A stretch of DNA of 64,000 nucleotides from Margaritifera margaritifera. Lineage: Eukaryota > Mollusca > Bivalvia > Unionida > Margaritiferidae. The first letter of the stretch is position 1. Each line of letters begins with the position of its first letter. Below the pieces are notes generated by a model that ran no database searches, was not told the DNA's origin, and saw only the letters and a list, made by a program, of their open reading frames with translations. Of this stretch, positions 21,960 through 34,319 are shown in pieces. The position numbers and the translations under genes were made by a program. The stretch is taken from NCBI GenBank assembly GCA_029931535.1, contig JAQPZY010001436.1, forward strand, positions 647,001 to 711,000, given 5' to 3'.

Positions 21960-22740
21960 CACGTGCTGTAAAAGTTGTGCAAAAAAGGTACACTTGGACA
22001 CGAGACCAGATAACATAACATATAATTACGAGGAAACAAAGAAGATTGAAATAATACTGACTAATTACTCTTCTTAATTAGCAAACCAATCACCGCGAAA
22101 ACATTCAAGATCAATTTGAAGTTTAAGTTAAAATGATGAATCCTTTAACTCTAGTTTATCTGCATATTTTTGTAAAAATATTTATTGTAATGAAAGTTTG
22201 GAGTCATTATATGTTCAATTTTTCTTGTTTTCAAGAATCAGTTTTCATAAAATTTGAGAAATATATATTGATAGAAATTTGTTGAAATAGTGTGGTGAAC
22301 TATTTAAACTCCAGCATTGACAATTATTCGGTTCTACATAGAGTTAAACATCTTTTGTCAGAACAAATAATAATAATAATAATAATAATAATAGTAATAA
22401 AAACAAAGTAAAAAAAAAAATAAAAAAAATTAAAAACAAATAAAAATAAAATAAAATACGAGTTGTTCTCCGTTAAGTGTTCTTGTATTTTTGTAATCCA
22501 TATTTGATTGATTAATGTGATTCCAAAAGGTTTGAACGCAATTTTAAATTAATTTGAAATTTCAAGTGGTTACTTTTATAAAGGTATTTTGAATTGTTAA
22601 TAAATGGACTTTTCAACTCTATATGAAGTTATCTTTCTCTATCTCTTAAACTTTTTGTACATGATATGGAGTCAAAGTGAGGTGATGCAATGCTCAGAAG
22701 GCTGGATGATACAATGCTCAGAAGGTTTATTACATTTCTT
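21960..22740. repeat. Dispersed repeat A, copy 2
   Basis: Collinear with 3,000-4,540: shared GAAGTTTAAGTTAAAATGAT (3,188 vs 22,120), ATTTGATTGATTAATGT, and two units of GATGCAATGCTCAGAAGGCT at the end. Contains (TAA)n at 22,367-22,394 and an A-rich tract to 22,458. Non-coding. Confidence 0.6.
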
Positions 22741-22834
22741 TATAACGAAGTATATCTGGATGAAAGGAAATATTTTTTTCGGTATTTCGAAATAAAATAT
22801 GATTTGGTTTGAACAAAAGTATGAAAATAGTGTA

Positions 22835-23079
22835 CAGGGGCATAGCCCCCCCTCCCCCCCAATAATGAGCGCGAAACAACCAGAACGTTTCTGAGAGTAA
22901 TCTTTCGTTACAGTTAGATGGTTAAAAAAACGTATGCCCTGAAAACGCTTTAAGAGCAGGAGCTTGGCCCACACTAGGGGTTCCATGTCACAGACTCCTT
23001 GCCTACTTGTGTAGGTCACCCCATCCAACCCACCCACCCACCCAATCCCACCCAAACGATTTTCCTGGATCCGCTACTG
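22835..23079. mobile_element. hAT-like MITE candidate
   Basis: The left end CAGGGGCATAGCCCCCC and the right end (reverse complement CAGTAGCGGATCCAGGA) resemble hAT termini. The body is GC- and CCCACC-rich and non-coding. No clear 8-bp duplication sits at these ends. However, GGTATTTCGA occurs just outside the right end (23,079) and also about 45 bp left of the proposed left end (22,779), so the left boundary is uncertain. Confidence 0.45.
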
Positions 23080-24470
23080 GTATTTCGATTAAACAAAATC
23101 ATTGCTAGTGACTCTCTTGTTAATGAAGATATGAACAGTAAATAGCTCATGATGATACACAACACTGTGAATTTCAACTCTGTTTAGTCTGGGGACTGAC
23201 ATGAGGGTCGAGATCAATAAATATTGACGTCAAATTACTCTAATATTTCTAACTGGATGGAAGAAATTGAATAAATTCACAGCTGTCAATGTAACAGCCT
23301 TGCTTTTGCAATGAATGTGATCGTTATCAGGTTAAGGTTTTATTCAAAAGATGTGAAATAGGGAGAAATTGTTAGGTGTAAAAAATGACCACATAATTAG
23401 ATATTGCATGTAATGGCTTAAAGGAAAGACAAGGATACGATTATATAAAACATTTGTGTGTGTGTGTGTGTGTTTTTTTTTTCTACACATGTAATTAACA
23501 AAGACTTTAATTTTTTAAAAGTTTTTTTTTTGTTTCAGGCAGCTTTAAAGAGTGTTGAGATAATGTCTTCTTGACGGCATTCCATCTGCATCATATACCG
23601 TCCTCACCCTTCTTCTTGTTGTGAAAATCAGCTTTGAATATACAGCTGTACACGTATTTGTACTTACTGTCATTCGCCGAGTATAAGCATTGTTTGACTC
23701 ATTAATTTCTTTTATGATACATTTAGGTCTATCTTCGTCAGAGAAAGTCATTTACTACACATGTGCACCTTTATATGCAATTTTCTAGATAATGATTCAA
23801 CAATTTTTGTAACACATCCCCAATCAAACTTATTTTAGATTTACAACGAATACAATGTTCAAGAAAATTTAAGTTTTAGTCCTCTCTCTTCCTGTGATTC
23901 TAATTTGTTCTCCCATCTTTGAGGTGAAATATTTGATTGAAGGTTCTCTTTGCCAATGGATACCCATGACAGAGATCATTTGTAAGGTTTGAATTAGAGG
24001 CTTCACATCTTGAGCTGATATAACAGTGAAAAAACATGTGATTTTCATATACATATATTTTGAACGAATGATTTACTGTTCTTTTTTGGTGTGCTTTAAG
24101 TGCAAATTATACATCAAAAACAATTGTTAGAAACAATTTAATACATATGACAAACTATATCAAAGACATATGGTCTTTTCAACGAAAAGTAAAGACATAA
24201 ACCTATTGACATATTTTGTTACTGGAAGCGTTCGACATGAATAATAAAAAAATAGAACGGGTAACCAATTGATGCTGATATACAGCACCATTGCGGGGGC
24301 CCTTTACGAAAATCTGCACAACGTAGAATGCAGATTGCATAACTCAGTTCGCTGGGAGGGGCAAAGATTAGCGCCTAATTCATAATCTATTTAACATTTC
24401 CTGTTAGTTCATTCATTCTGTTTTTCATTAAAATATTTTTTGTAACACCTTGCTTACTTCCTTTGCAATA

Positions 24471-24538
<68 letters not shown>

Positions 24539-25865
24539 ACATATAATCTAATAAGAATAACTTGTAAAGGTAGTTGCCATTCTTCAAACGCGATACCTAA
24601 ATTCCGAAAATGATTGTACATGAGCAAAAATAAATGAAAATAAAATAATACTCACAAAGGAAGGAACGAAAATGAGTAATAAAAGAAAGGAACGAAAACG
24701 AAGTTACAAAAGTACGGAAAATAGATTGCAGTATTACTAATTAAAACCACATTTAGTTGTTGAAAATTACTAATCGTTAGAGGTCAAGTGTGTTTTAAAT
24801 AACTGATTTAAATTTACCATGCATCTTCCCATAATTTGCTTTTTCGTTCATTCCTTCTTTGAACCCTTCAATTATATTTACAATCATGAAATTATGTTTA
24901 AAGCAATTAACCAATGAATTTGTACCTTTGACCTTTGTTGGACCATGTATGCATGACACAAGAACAACATCATCAAAAATAATAATAATACCTTTAGTTA
25001 AAGAAGAAGATCATTTGGATATCAAACGAATCTTCCATGAGGTCTTCAACAATTGCATGTATCTGGTGTACACCTTTTACGAGTTTACGAGTTGCAATGT
25101 CTTTAGACAACAAAGCTATTAAACTAGATCTACTACTATTATAAAACATGTACACAGCACTACAGATGAGTACATACATGATTCATATAAAGAATAATAT
25201 TAAACCTGTAAAAGGCATTGTAATTAAGCACATGGAAGTGCATTGTTTTTTATTCTGTAGATGTTGATTAACATGCTTCTTCAAACTCTTAAATGAGTCA
25301 GCTGATCGTATAAATCGGAGGCATTCTGGAGGCGCTAGTATTTTATATTTAAAATAATTTACACTCTCCCCCACCCACCCCTTTTTAAAACAGACTGGTG
25401 CGATACGGAAGAAACTTATGTCACTGTCAGCTGAATTACCTTTATAGTTACTCAGTTTTGACATTTCACAGTACATCTTAAAAACTATCACTGAAAAGAT
25501 TCAGAAAAAAAGTAGTATTAGGTTAAATTTAAATTCCGATTTTCAGTAGTAATATGTCCATTTTAATTAATTTCCGCTTGATTATCTTGTTATCTCTCAT
25601 ACTTTAGCCACGTACACATAAGGAGCTCCACCACCCACCCCAAACACACACACACACGGACACCCACCCACTATGAATTAATAATCTTATTGAAAAGCTC
25701 GAGAGTAAGCTGAGAGAGGAAAAGGCAAACATTTTATTATATCTAGTTATTAGGTCTGCCTTATTTTCTAATGTGGCTCAAAAATATGAAAACGGATTTT
25801 AAAGGTACGCAGAGAAGCAATATTTGAATCACAAAGATTGTTGGCAATGGATATTCTGTAGCCGT
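23080..25865. other. No confirmed gene; one candidate small exon
   Basis: Mostly AT-rich with a (GT)n tract near 23,457. On the minus strand 23,668-23,751 reads 28 clean codons from ATG (TFSDEDRPKCIIKEINESNN...) and ends at ACA|GTAAGTA, a good splice donor. It could be a first coding exon, but there is no partner exon or homolog I know. The minus frame 25,183-25,491 ends in an SFKSLKKHVNQHL stretch reminiscent of LINE C-termini, too weak to call. Confidence 0.25.
24473..24537. repeat. (TTA)n microsatellite
   Basis: About 21 TTA units; the minus translation is poly-Asn, an artefact. Confidence 0.98.
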
Positions 25866-25867
25866 TG

Positions 25868-27900
25868 GTGATGACCTTTTAGTTTTTGCTGCATTTCCTC
25901 TGGTGGCTAAAATGTCCTAACCTGGAACGACATGGCCTGCCACAAGTGACACAACTGTCTTCTGTGATAGGTAGAGCCTGGTTGGAGTACTGCTTCCTGC
26001 GTAGGCGCTTGTTGTGTAGTTGGTCCAGACACTGTTTGTAATGATGTTGCACTCCAACCCATAGTTTGCGCCGCCAGTTGTCTCTGATGTTTGCCAGTGA
26101 CTCCCATTCGTCGATGCCGATGTTGACAGCTTTCATATCACGTTTGCAGACGCCTTTAAAGCTTAGCTTTGGGCGTCCTCCTGGTCTCTTAGCACTAGCA
26201 TCTTCGTTGTAGAGCATGTCCTTTGGGATGCGTCCACCTTGTATCCTGTGCACGTGTCTGGGTCAGCACAGCTGTCTCTGTTTAATGAGTGCCAGGATGC
26301 TTGGTAGTTTGACTTGGGCAAGGACGTCAGCGTTGGTAACATTGTCCTTCCCAGCGGTACCAAGGATGCGACACATGTGCGGGGGTGGAAGTTGTTGAGT
26401 TTTTTCTTTCGGCGGCTGTAGGTAGTCCATGATTCGATACCGTACAGCAGGATGCTGAGGACGCAGGTCTGATAGATCATCATCTTAGTCTTGATGGTAA
26501 GTTTGTTGTCATCCCAAACGCATTTTCTGAGTCTGCCGAAGGTGATGGCTGGCTTTCCAATGTAGGTGTTGATCTCATCAAGTGACAGATTGTCGGTCAC
26601 TGTATATTCTAGGTAGCAGCACTTGCTGACTACTTACAGAAGAATGTTATCAAGGGTGATCGCTGATTGCAATTCCTTGCCCCATGACAACTGTTTTAAT
26701 GATGCTGATGGTGAGGGAGAACATTGAGCATGCTTAGAGAGACAGTTCATAAGGTCCTGGAGCCGGTTTTCTGTGTGGGCAACCAGTGCTGTATCGTCTG
26801 CAAACAGAAGTTCACTGATCAGGATGTGCCGTATTTTGGTCTTGGGTTTAAGCCTGTAAAGGTTGTACAATTTTCCATCAAAGGCATATTTTTGGAGTAC
26901 AGAGTAGAAGATGCCAAAGAGTGTTGGTACCAGGATGCAGCCTTGTTCACTCCAGAAGCACTTGGTCTGTGCGTTGTTGGAGTCTCCTCAAGATGGTCCT
27001 GCCAAAGGCCTTCCCTGTAATGGTGAAAAGTGAGATGTAGTGGTAGTTGTTGCAGTCCCAGCGGTCGTCTTTATGCTTGTATAGCGTGATGATGCTAGTG
27101 TCGCGCATATGCTGTGGAACTGCTCCTTCCCTATAACAGACGAGAAGGTGGTCATAGAGATGTGGTAGCAGGCTGAACTTTTCACACTTGAGAACTTCGG
27201 CTGGAATTCCGTCTTTTCTGGGCGTTTTCCGCTTGCCAAGGAATCTATGGTTGAGCTCGAGCAATGTTGGCACCTCGTCGTGCTGCTCCATGACATGAAA
27301 CTCTGTCAGTGCATCAAGCCCTTGCTGGGATATGTCACTTTCGCCGTAGTACAGCTTGAGGTAGTGTTCCACCCAGAGAGACATCTGTTTGCTCCTGTTG
27401 GTGATCATCTCGCCATCCAGTGCCTTGAAGGGGGCAACTTTGGTGATGCTGGGGTCAAGGGACTTCTTGATCCCGTCATATATTGCGCGGATGTTTCCTG
27501 TGTCTGATGCAGTATGTATTGATTTGCGCAGTGTCTGGCTGTCTTCTGCACCGCATTCGTCGTCGACCTGAACACCCTAAGTGTTTCTGGTGTTGGATTT
27601 AGGTTGTGTTCCAGGTAGGTAGCATTCTTTGCCTCTATCACTGGGACCATTTTGTTTGAGTAGGTCTCAAACCAGTCTTTGTTTTGAGTCCAAGTTTTTA
27701 CCCAGAGGTGGTGATAGCTGACTCGTAGATAACTGAGCTTAGGGCGTTCCAGACTTCTACAGCATTCCCTTTTAGGCCTTCTTCGGACATAGCCAGCTCA
27801 ATGGTGTTTGAGAACTGCAGGCATTTTGCGTTGTATTTCATGCTGTTTGTGTTGATGCCAAGGTAGCTTCTTGGTAAATAATATACTATTTTAAAAAAAC
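25868..27900 (-). pseudogene. RTE-like LINE with RT centre deleted
   Basis: Minus strand, 5'-3': a helical linker (27,405-27,650), then EHYLKLYYGES, GKRKTPRKDGIPAEVLK, the RT finger block WDCNNYHYISL (26,947-27,408), EQGCILVPTLFGIFYS (about 26,885-26,930), LLFADDTALV (26,634-26,870), SILLYGIESWTTY (26,163-26,600), GRPKLSFKGVCKRD, and a C-terminal zinc finger CVTCGRPCRSRLGHFSHQRK (25,879-26,253). Between TDQVLLE and EQGCIL about 80-90 expected residues, including motif A (F.D..KAFD), are absent at a single junction near 26,945. Other frames are broken too. The region is more GC-rich than its surroundings, suggesting a later arrival. Clade inferred from the C-terminal GRP...zinc-finger layout. 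Confidence 0.85.
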
Positions 27901-30185
27901 CCAACCTCTAATAGTAGAGCCACCGCAATTAACAGATAACGCTTTTCTCTACATGTTTGATTTACCATATTGAGAAAGGGCAAAATATTCAAAAATTCAC
28001 ATGATATGCTAAAATATGGGCTTGAGGTATACTGTGGTCCAAGCCATAAACAAGGCGCTTATTTTCCTTGTTATAACAAAATGAATGCGGTAGAACAGAA
28101 CAAGTAACTGAAGAAGTCCTAATTTAGATTTTAAAAAAATGTTTGCAATAGATTCATATGAAAGAATTGATATTAGATTCTGCACGATGGTGATGGCGAT
28201 GCTGAGAAGTGGTTTTTTAAAATAACACAAAGAATTTGACAGCTTTCTACAGCATGCCCAATGTTTAATAACAAAGAGGACGAAGGTAACCAACCCTTTA
28301 CTAATTTCTGTAATGACGTCAAGAATGGATTTACAGTATGAACGCACTTTATCACCAACAATGACCATATAATCCAAACAATTGTTTGAGTAATTCGAGG
28401 AAAAAACATGCAATAAAAGTTTTATGGAATGATTTGTCAGAAATTTTAACAGCGAAACTGAGGGACAAGAAAAGTTAGTCAAAGAAGGCTGATTGTAAGG
28501 ACTCCAGCCATGTATATTTCTAATGCACCACAAATCATTCTTACAACTATGATCGTCGACTACAAGAAGCTTGATAGAAATCTGCTGCTACATTGCCAAA
28601 AAAGATATCAAGAAAATTCATTACTGCAGTGTGATTAAAAATAGACAAAACACCCTACTTTTCTACTAACATTGAATGACAGACATTATATAATAAAACA
28701 TTGTAATAAATGGTAATCTATAGAACAACGAAGCAAAATATTGGAGACCACTTTCGCAAAACCTTAATAAATGGTCAGAGAGTATAGATTGACCAGTTCT
28801 CTCCATAAATAACTGTTTTGTTTCTAGCAAAATATGGCTGACATTGGCATAGGTATTCCATATAGTATGCGTGGTTGATACCTCGCAATGGTAGCTTCCT
28901 GACATGAAATTCAGGAGTCTAAAACTGTTACCTTTAGAAAAAGCTCAGTAAGCAATAAAAATGTAGAACATTTTGTGTAATTTGAGATTACAAGACAGAA
29001 ATATAAGAAGAAATGTTCAAGCTAGGCTAAAACTAAAACAAAAATGGATTCTTAAGAACATGTAAAAATAAATATAAGTAAAAGACTTTACAATTTTGAA
29101 TTCCCTCTGAATGATATTAAATTTCGTTTAGAACTTAAATGGTATGAAAAGTTCTACTTCACATGCTGAAAACCTATTCTGAGTAAGAAACAAAGAATCA
29201 ATTTGTACAAAAATGAGTATTGTACCGTAATACAATTAATGGTCTTTCCTCACAAAATATTTCTTCACCTAGATATATTTACGTGAATGAAAATTTCTTG
29301 ACTTTAACAATTATCAATTATCAGCAGTGATACAATTCATAATTTGAAGTGGTTTCATTCGAAAGAAAAGAATAGTTAGTTAGAAATAAATAAGCTACAC
29401 AAAGAAAAAAGAGGGAACATTGACCAACCAGCGGATATATTTGCACCGTGACTTTATTAACAATAGTTGCAGATAACGGCAGTGGAGTGTTATTAAATCT
29501 AAAATATATATTGTTTCATTTTCGTTAAGATGCATATATAGAATAAGTTGTGTACAAGACTGTTTTTTTAATATCATAGTATATAGACTCGAATGTCAGG
29601 ATATTTGTATATAAACCATTTACTCATATTTTAGGGCAAAATTATCCAACTTTTTAATACTTCAAACATACTTATAACGCTCACAAAGACGTGCTTAGAT
29701 GCTTAGCTCATGTGGTCCATAGCGTTTTTGTAAAATGCGACACCAACTTTTATCCATTTATTTTGTTACACTTTGATTTGGATTTCCACAATCTGATGCA
29801 CAGATTCTAAATGCACATTGGATGGTAGTTTTTGAATGCAATTAAAACCTTATGACTGTTACTATATAGGTGTCTCTAATAAACTGGTGGCACATACAAT
29901 TATAATTGCTTCGTCAAGATCATTTAAAGCCGATATTAGTCTATATTTGGAGGGTAAATTAAACAAACAAACAAACAAAAAAAAAAAACCTACAACCCCC
30001 CTCCCCCCCAAAAACAACACAGCACAATTTTAAATCGGAAACGAATTTTCTTTTTTTTTCCCCTGCAGCCAGAAACGTGACATTGTCGACTCCGATGTTA
30101 ATTAGGTGCCAGCATGGGTACCACCTTAGTTCTATAAGTTGCTATATTTATGAAATGTAAAATCAGAAAAGAAGTTCTTAAACGT
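27901..30185. other. Unexplained region with the longest unassigned frame
   Basis: The minus frame 28,009-28,533 is open for 174 codons. It is hydrophobic and Cys-containing, with no motif I recognise; a shorter minus frame (28,666-28,905) lies upstream. AT-rich composition makes it likely fortuitous, though this length is unusual by chance. The rest (28.9-30.2 kb) shows no gene or element. Confidence 0.25.
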
Positions 30186-30189
30186 GATG

Positions 30190-30800
30190 GGTTTTGATGT
30201 TCCGAAGCTTACTTTTGGAGTTTTCACTCCACATATGTTGCCCAGTATATGCAAGATGGAAAATGGGATCTATTATATAAACCTAATCGCAGAGATGAGC
30301 TATTGTGCCGATCACGTGTAGGACACATACATCGAACTGGTTCGTACATCTTTCTGGGTGAAGCTCAACCAGAGTGCAAACCCTGCCAGTGTCCACTGAC
30401 AGTGGAACACGTTTTCGTCGAGTGTATCGACTTCCACCCTTTGAGACAAAACCTGTTGTCTATTGTTTTTATGTACATTCAATTAAGAAAGGTAATGATG
30501 CTGTACCATTAGAGAACATCTTGGACATTTTGAGTGAATGAGGTCTTTATAACATACTTTGGTCCAATATTTCAATGGTTTTATATTTGTTATCTTTATC
30601 CTTTAGTTTGCATAGCCTTTACAGAGTTTAAACATCTTTACTTTTTATATTTTTATCTTGTTGTACTCCATGTGTATCTTTATTGGAAGGGTTTATCTTC
30701 CTAAAAGTTGTTTTAAAATTTTTTCTCTTTCCGTTTTTAGAGCTTACCATTTAATCGGCATCAAATAGCCAGTATTGTACTGACATGCTGTTAAACATTA
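30190..30800 (+). pseudogene. I/Nimb-like LINE, C-terminus and 3' UTR
   Basis: The plus frame 30,249-30,512 reads RDELLCRSRVGHIHRTGSYI ... CKPCQCPLTVEHVFVECIDF, the C-terminal Cys/His-containing tail after RNase H in I-type LINEs. DILSE, a stop, GLYNIL follow near 30,525. The 3' UTR ends 'ggcatcaaatagccagtattgtactgacatgctgtt', the family's 3' signature. RNase H and everything upstream are missing. It shares its downstream flank with 9.8-10.5 kb. Confidence 0.85.
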
Positions 30801-31490
30801 TAATACATATTCATATTCATCCATGTGATATCTGTACGAGATGGGTTGTTAAGAAATATCAGAGTAGGTAAACGCATACAATTTCATAGCTCTTTTTTTT
30901 TCATCCCCGATGTTGAACTATTAGTTATTGCATCCAATAATAGTAATCATCAGGAAGGGTCGCAATTCGAGAACGACCTTCAATCAACACTTGTTTTCTC
31001 TCACAATAGTCTACATGGATAGTAATGCTATAATGCTACCATGGGAAATTATTTAACGATTCATTACAGGTCAGTGGCCCTGCTTAGTGTGGCTTTTGTC
31101 TGCCCTATTATGCCTTTTGATTAAGACAGGAGTTTTAATTAACTGTTGTTATTGATATTAACTACCAACAGATAGAATCTACTGCCGCTGAATTGATAAT
31201 TGACACGAGAAATGCCATACTGTAAATCGTTTACATTCACCAAATTAATAGGCTGACTGGCTATCAGAATAGGTCAAATGTCTCAAGCGGGTAATTTATT
31301 TCAAGAAAGAGATACCAATATGAGCGACATGACTCGGTAATCTCTTGACTGTCATGCTAAATGCAAATGTAAGCTGGGCATGGAGAATGGAAATATTGCA
31401 CATTTGTCATCTACGGTCAGACAATAGCGTGCTTGGTTTTCTGCATAGTATTTTATATCCTTGCTTACTTGCAACACTGTTTTTAAGTAT
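30520..31490. repeat. Segmental duplication, copy 2
   Basis: Aligns with 9,480-10,530 through the LINE 3' end and about 700 bp beyond. It ends with a single diverged unit of the sequence that is tandemly triplicated at 10,531-10,741. Confidence 0.75.
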
Positions 31491-32289
31491 CATATCAATA
31501 TAGTTTATATAGGAGTCTGTTTGCTCTAGGTTGGCTCTTGGAAATAATTTCAGAAATAGTTGTCAAGACATATATGAAATTTTGGCTTGTGCATCATCAC
31601 ATTCGGAAGATCTTGATCAGAGTGAATAATGTCCTTTTTCGATTGAATATTTACTAACAATAATGATTCAGAGAGAGCCAGATGTAGACAAATGACTTGT
31701 GACCTTTCCGCCGCTAGGTGGCGAATCGCAAAGAGTTACCTCATTTTTTTCTGTTCTGCGAGGTAAGGAGCTTTCGCCTAATCACGTTGGAAATGGACGG
31801 GAATGATCATTTTTGCGTCGTGAATTGCTCCAACCGAAGAGGGGTGACTCAAGTCTCTTTTCATCGAATCTCTGCCAGCCTTTGAGTAGACATAGAGCAT
31901 GGATAAGAGCCATTGATAGAAAAGAAAAGATGCCATAACTAGGGTTGTTTATATTGCTAATTTTTAACCTGGCAAGCCGAGCACGGACCCAAAAAAACAT
32001 CGACTATGTCCCTGCAGTTTTTTCACACAAGGAACAAAAAGCACCAGTACAGCGAATCTATCATCTAATACGAACGACAAACGATAATAATTATAATGGT
32101 ATCATGATGACGAAAATAACGATACACATATTACAGAATTACCACATGACCACAGAGCTTATGACAATGACAATTGCAATGAAAGTTGAGACGAGAGTGA
32201 CTCAGTAGCAAATTAATTCCAGCGTGATGACAACGACGACGACGACTACAACTAGACAACAGTCGTAAGTTGTAATTATGTGTGTGTTA

Positions 32290-32459
32290 ATTTAGGTCCT
32301 TATACATGCAAAATTAGTTACCTAGTGAAATAGGGAGTGGAAGTGGTAAATTTATGAAAATTTAATGATAAAGTTATCTTGGCTGGCAAGTGAAAGTACT
32401 GAACCCGCAACCCTTGGATTAATAGCCCGATAACCACCAAATGAGTTTCTGGGACTCCG

Positions 32460-32460
<1 letters not shown>
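32290..32460 (-). mobile_element. tRNA-headed SINE remnant
   Basis: The minus strand reads TTTGGTGGTTATCGGGCTAT ... GGGTTGCGGGTTCAGTACTT, resembling the tRNA-like head (A box and B box GGTTCAGTAC) of tRNA-derived SINEs. An AT-rich body follows to about 32,290. It sits inside the THAP-DDE pseudogene linker and directly abuts (AG)n at 32,461-32,493. No target duplication found. Confidence 0.45.

Positions 32461-32493
<33 letters not shown>
32461..32493. repeat. (AG)n microsatellite
   Basis: About 16 AG units immediately upstream of the SINE-like head. Confidence 0.95.
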
Positions 32494-32497
<4 letters not shown>

Positions 32498-34319
32498 GCC
32501 TAATGAACACCCTGTATGGTTCCAACTCAAAACCAGACCTACTAGTCTTAAACTGTGTTGCCTCGAAACGTCGAGCGTTTGAATTGATTTTCTAGATCTT
32601 ATGGGTTTTTGAGCTCTCAAGATTCTACTTCAAACATACGACGGATATAGATATATTGAGAGATTACCAGATAAATATCTAAATGTTACATAATTCCAGA
32701 GATATACTTTTGCATGTCAATCATGTGGTTTTGCATTGAGGTTTAGACCAAAAGGTGTTTAATTTTCTTTGTATTTTTTAGCAAGCCACGATCATTCTTA
32801 TCACTTAGAGTGTACAAAATACTCTTCTGAACGAACGGAAAAACCAAGATGAGACCATATATATGCTGCAAAGGCGGATTCGCCAGCTGGAGTACCAGCT
32901 CGGTAGAGTAAATTTATGTCTGGAGAATGTTAAGGATGATGACAACATGATCAGATGCTATAATGTATTCCCCTTTTATGATACCTTCTCCTCACTGTGT
33001 AGATTTCTCAAAACTCGTGCAAAATCAATACTATGGCGAGGCAGTAACATATCCTCAACAGCTGTGTCTGATTTGAGCAGGGGAAAACTAAAACTTGAGG
33101 ATGAACTTTTGGCCGTATTAACATGTCTGCGTTTATGTCTCCTGGGGACAAATGTATCTCTGAGATTTAGTATAAGAGAGGACCAAATCTCAAATATATT
33201 TGCCAGCTGGATATCATTCTTGAATTTTGAATGAACTAAAATGATGTTTCCAAGAAAGGAAGTCATTCAGCAAAATTTACCAGAAACCATTACTGAGTTT
33301 TCAAATACAGGCATTTTAATTGTCTGCACGGAGCTCTGCATTCAAAACCGTTTAACTTAAAATCTCAGAAACAAGTATGATCGCGTTATAAACATGGATC
33401 ACTTTAAAGGTATTAGTTGCAGTAACCATATATAGATATGTCAGTTTTATAAGTCCACCTTTTTATGTCTCAATAACTGATCGTGAAACAAAGTGGTCTG
33501 CTAAACAACTTAAAGCCAGGGGAAAATAGTATTAGCTGAACGTGGCTTCGAGATCGACGAAGACCTTCCCAAGTGTATCACTATTAATTTTCGATTTTTC
33601 AAACCAAATGATGGAAAACAGTTTTCAACTACAGTATCAGAAAAGTCTGAAAATTGCCGTATATAGAGTGTATGTTGAGAGAGAAATTGGTCGAATCAGA
33701 AGCTCCAGAATTTTCAGACATGAGATGCATCTGTCTCTCACGCCACTGACTGAGTAAACGTTTAGGGTGTGTACATATTTAGTTAACTTGCATATTCCTG
33801 TCATTAACCAAGACATTTAAATATTGTCAACTGCTGATGAGAATATTCATCATTCACTGAACTCTGGAAAATTTGGTTAATTTATACTGTGCTATTGCTT
33901 GCTTCCACTTTGGATGCTGAGACAGAGACTCTTTGTTTTCAACAAAATAGAGTTGGCATAAGATTAAACAATTTTTATATTTCATTATTTCAAATTCAAA
34001 CTACAATGTAAAATATTTGCTTGCATAGATACAGATACTGATTCGTTTTACATATTAAACATTTATTACATGGAGCAACAAATTATACATACATGACTAT
34101 CTATCTCTTGCTACATGTGTCTCAGATTCCCAGATTTGCATGAATATCTGCAAAAACTTCATTAACACTGGTTACAGTCAGCTTAATTGTCTCAAATTTA
34201 TCGTAAAAATTAAAAGTCAACAAAACGTTACACTGAATGGTAACAAATGTATCCGTATAATGGAGTAGTTTGCCTTAATAAGTGCATGAGTTAAGACAAT
34301 GTTTGAGATGAAAATCACG

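Larger units (their letters stand above)
31793..33815 (+). pseudogene. THAP-DDE_4 transposase pseudogene
   Basis: Fragments of one transposase lie in order on the plus strand. THAP zinc finger: start at 31,793, CVVNCSNRRGVTQVSFHRI, then RHRAWI, GKPSTDP and NIDYVPAVFSHKE (to about 32,040). A polar linker follows. From 32,863 come QLEYQLGRV and an HTH_Tnp_4-like segment (KLEDELLAVLTCLRLCLLG ... IREDQISNIFASWISF, to 33,234). The DDE part: MFPRKEVIQQNLPETITEF, IVCTELCIQ, SITDRETKWS, LAERGFEIDEDLP, VYVEREIGRIRSSRIF, CTYLVNLHIPVI (to about 33,815). Decay is specific: the THAP CxxHF site reads YIANF, the Asp of the DCTE motif is Val, and the ADRGF Asp is Glu. THAP plus DDE_4 fits ISL2EU/IS4EU- or Harbinger-like elements; which one is uncertain. 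The 32.05-32.86 kb gap holds a SINE-like piece and (AG)n. Confidence 0.8.

Noticed and set aside
24387..24587. Poly-Asn protein on minus
   Set aside because: Translation of (TTA)n.
32863..33234. An intact 123-codon host gene
   Set aside because: It matches the coiled-coil plus HTH segment that sits between THAP and DDE_4 parts of the same transposase.
33542..33757. An independent 71-codon plus-strand gene
   Set aside because: Its second half is the VYVEREIGRIRSSRIF block of the THAP-DDE_4 pseudogene and the first half is the wrong frame of the same element.
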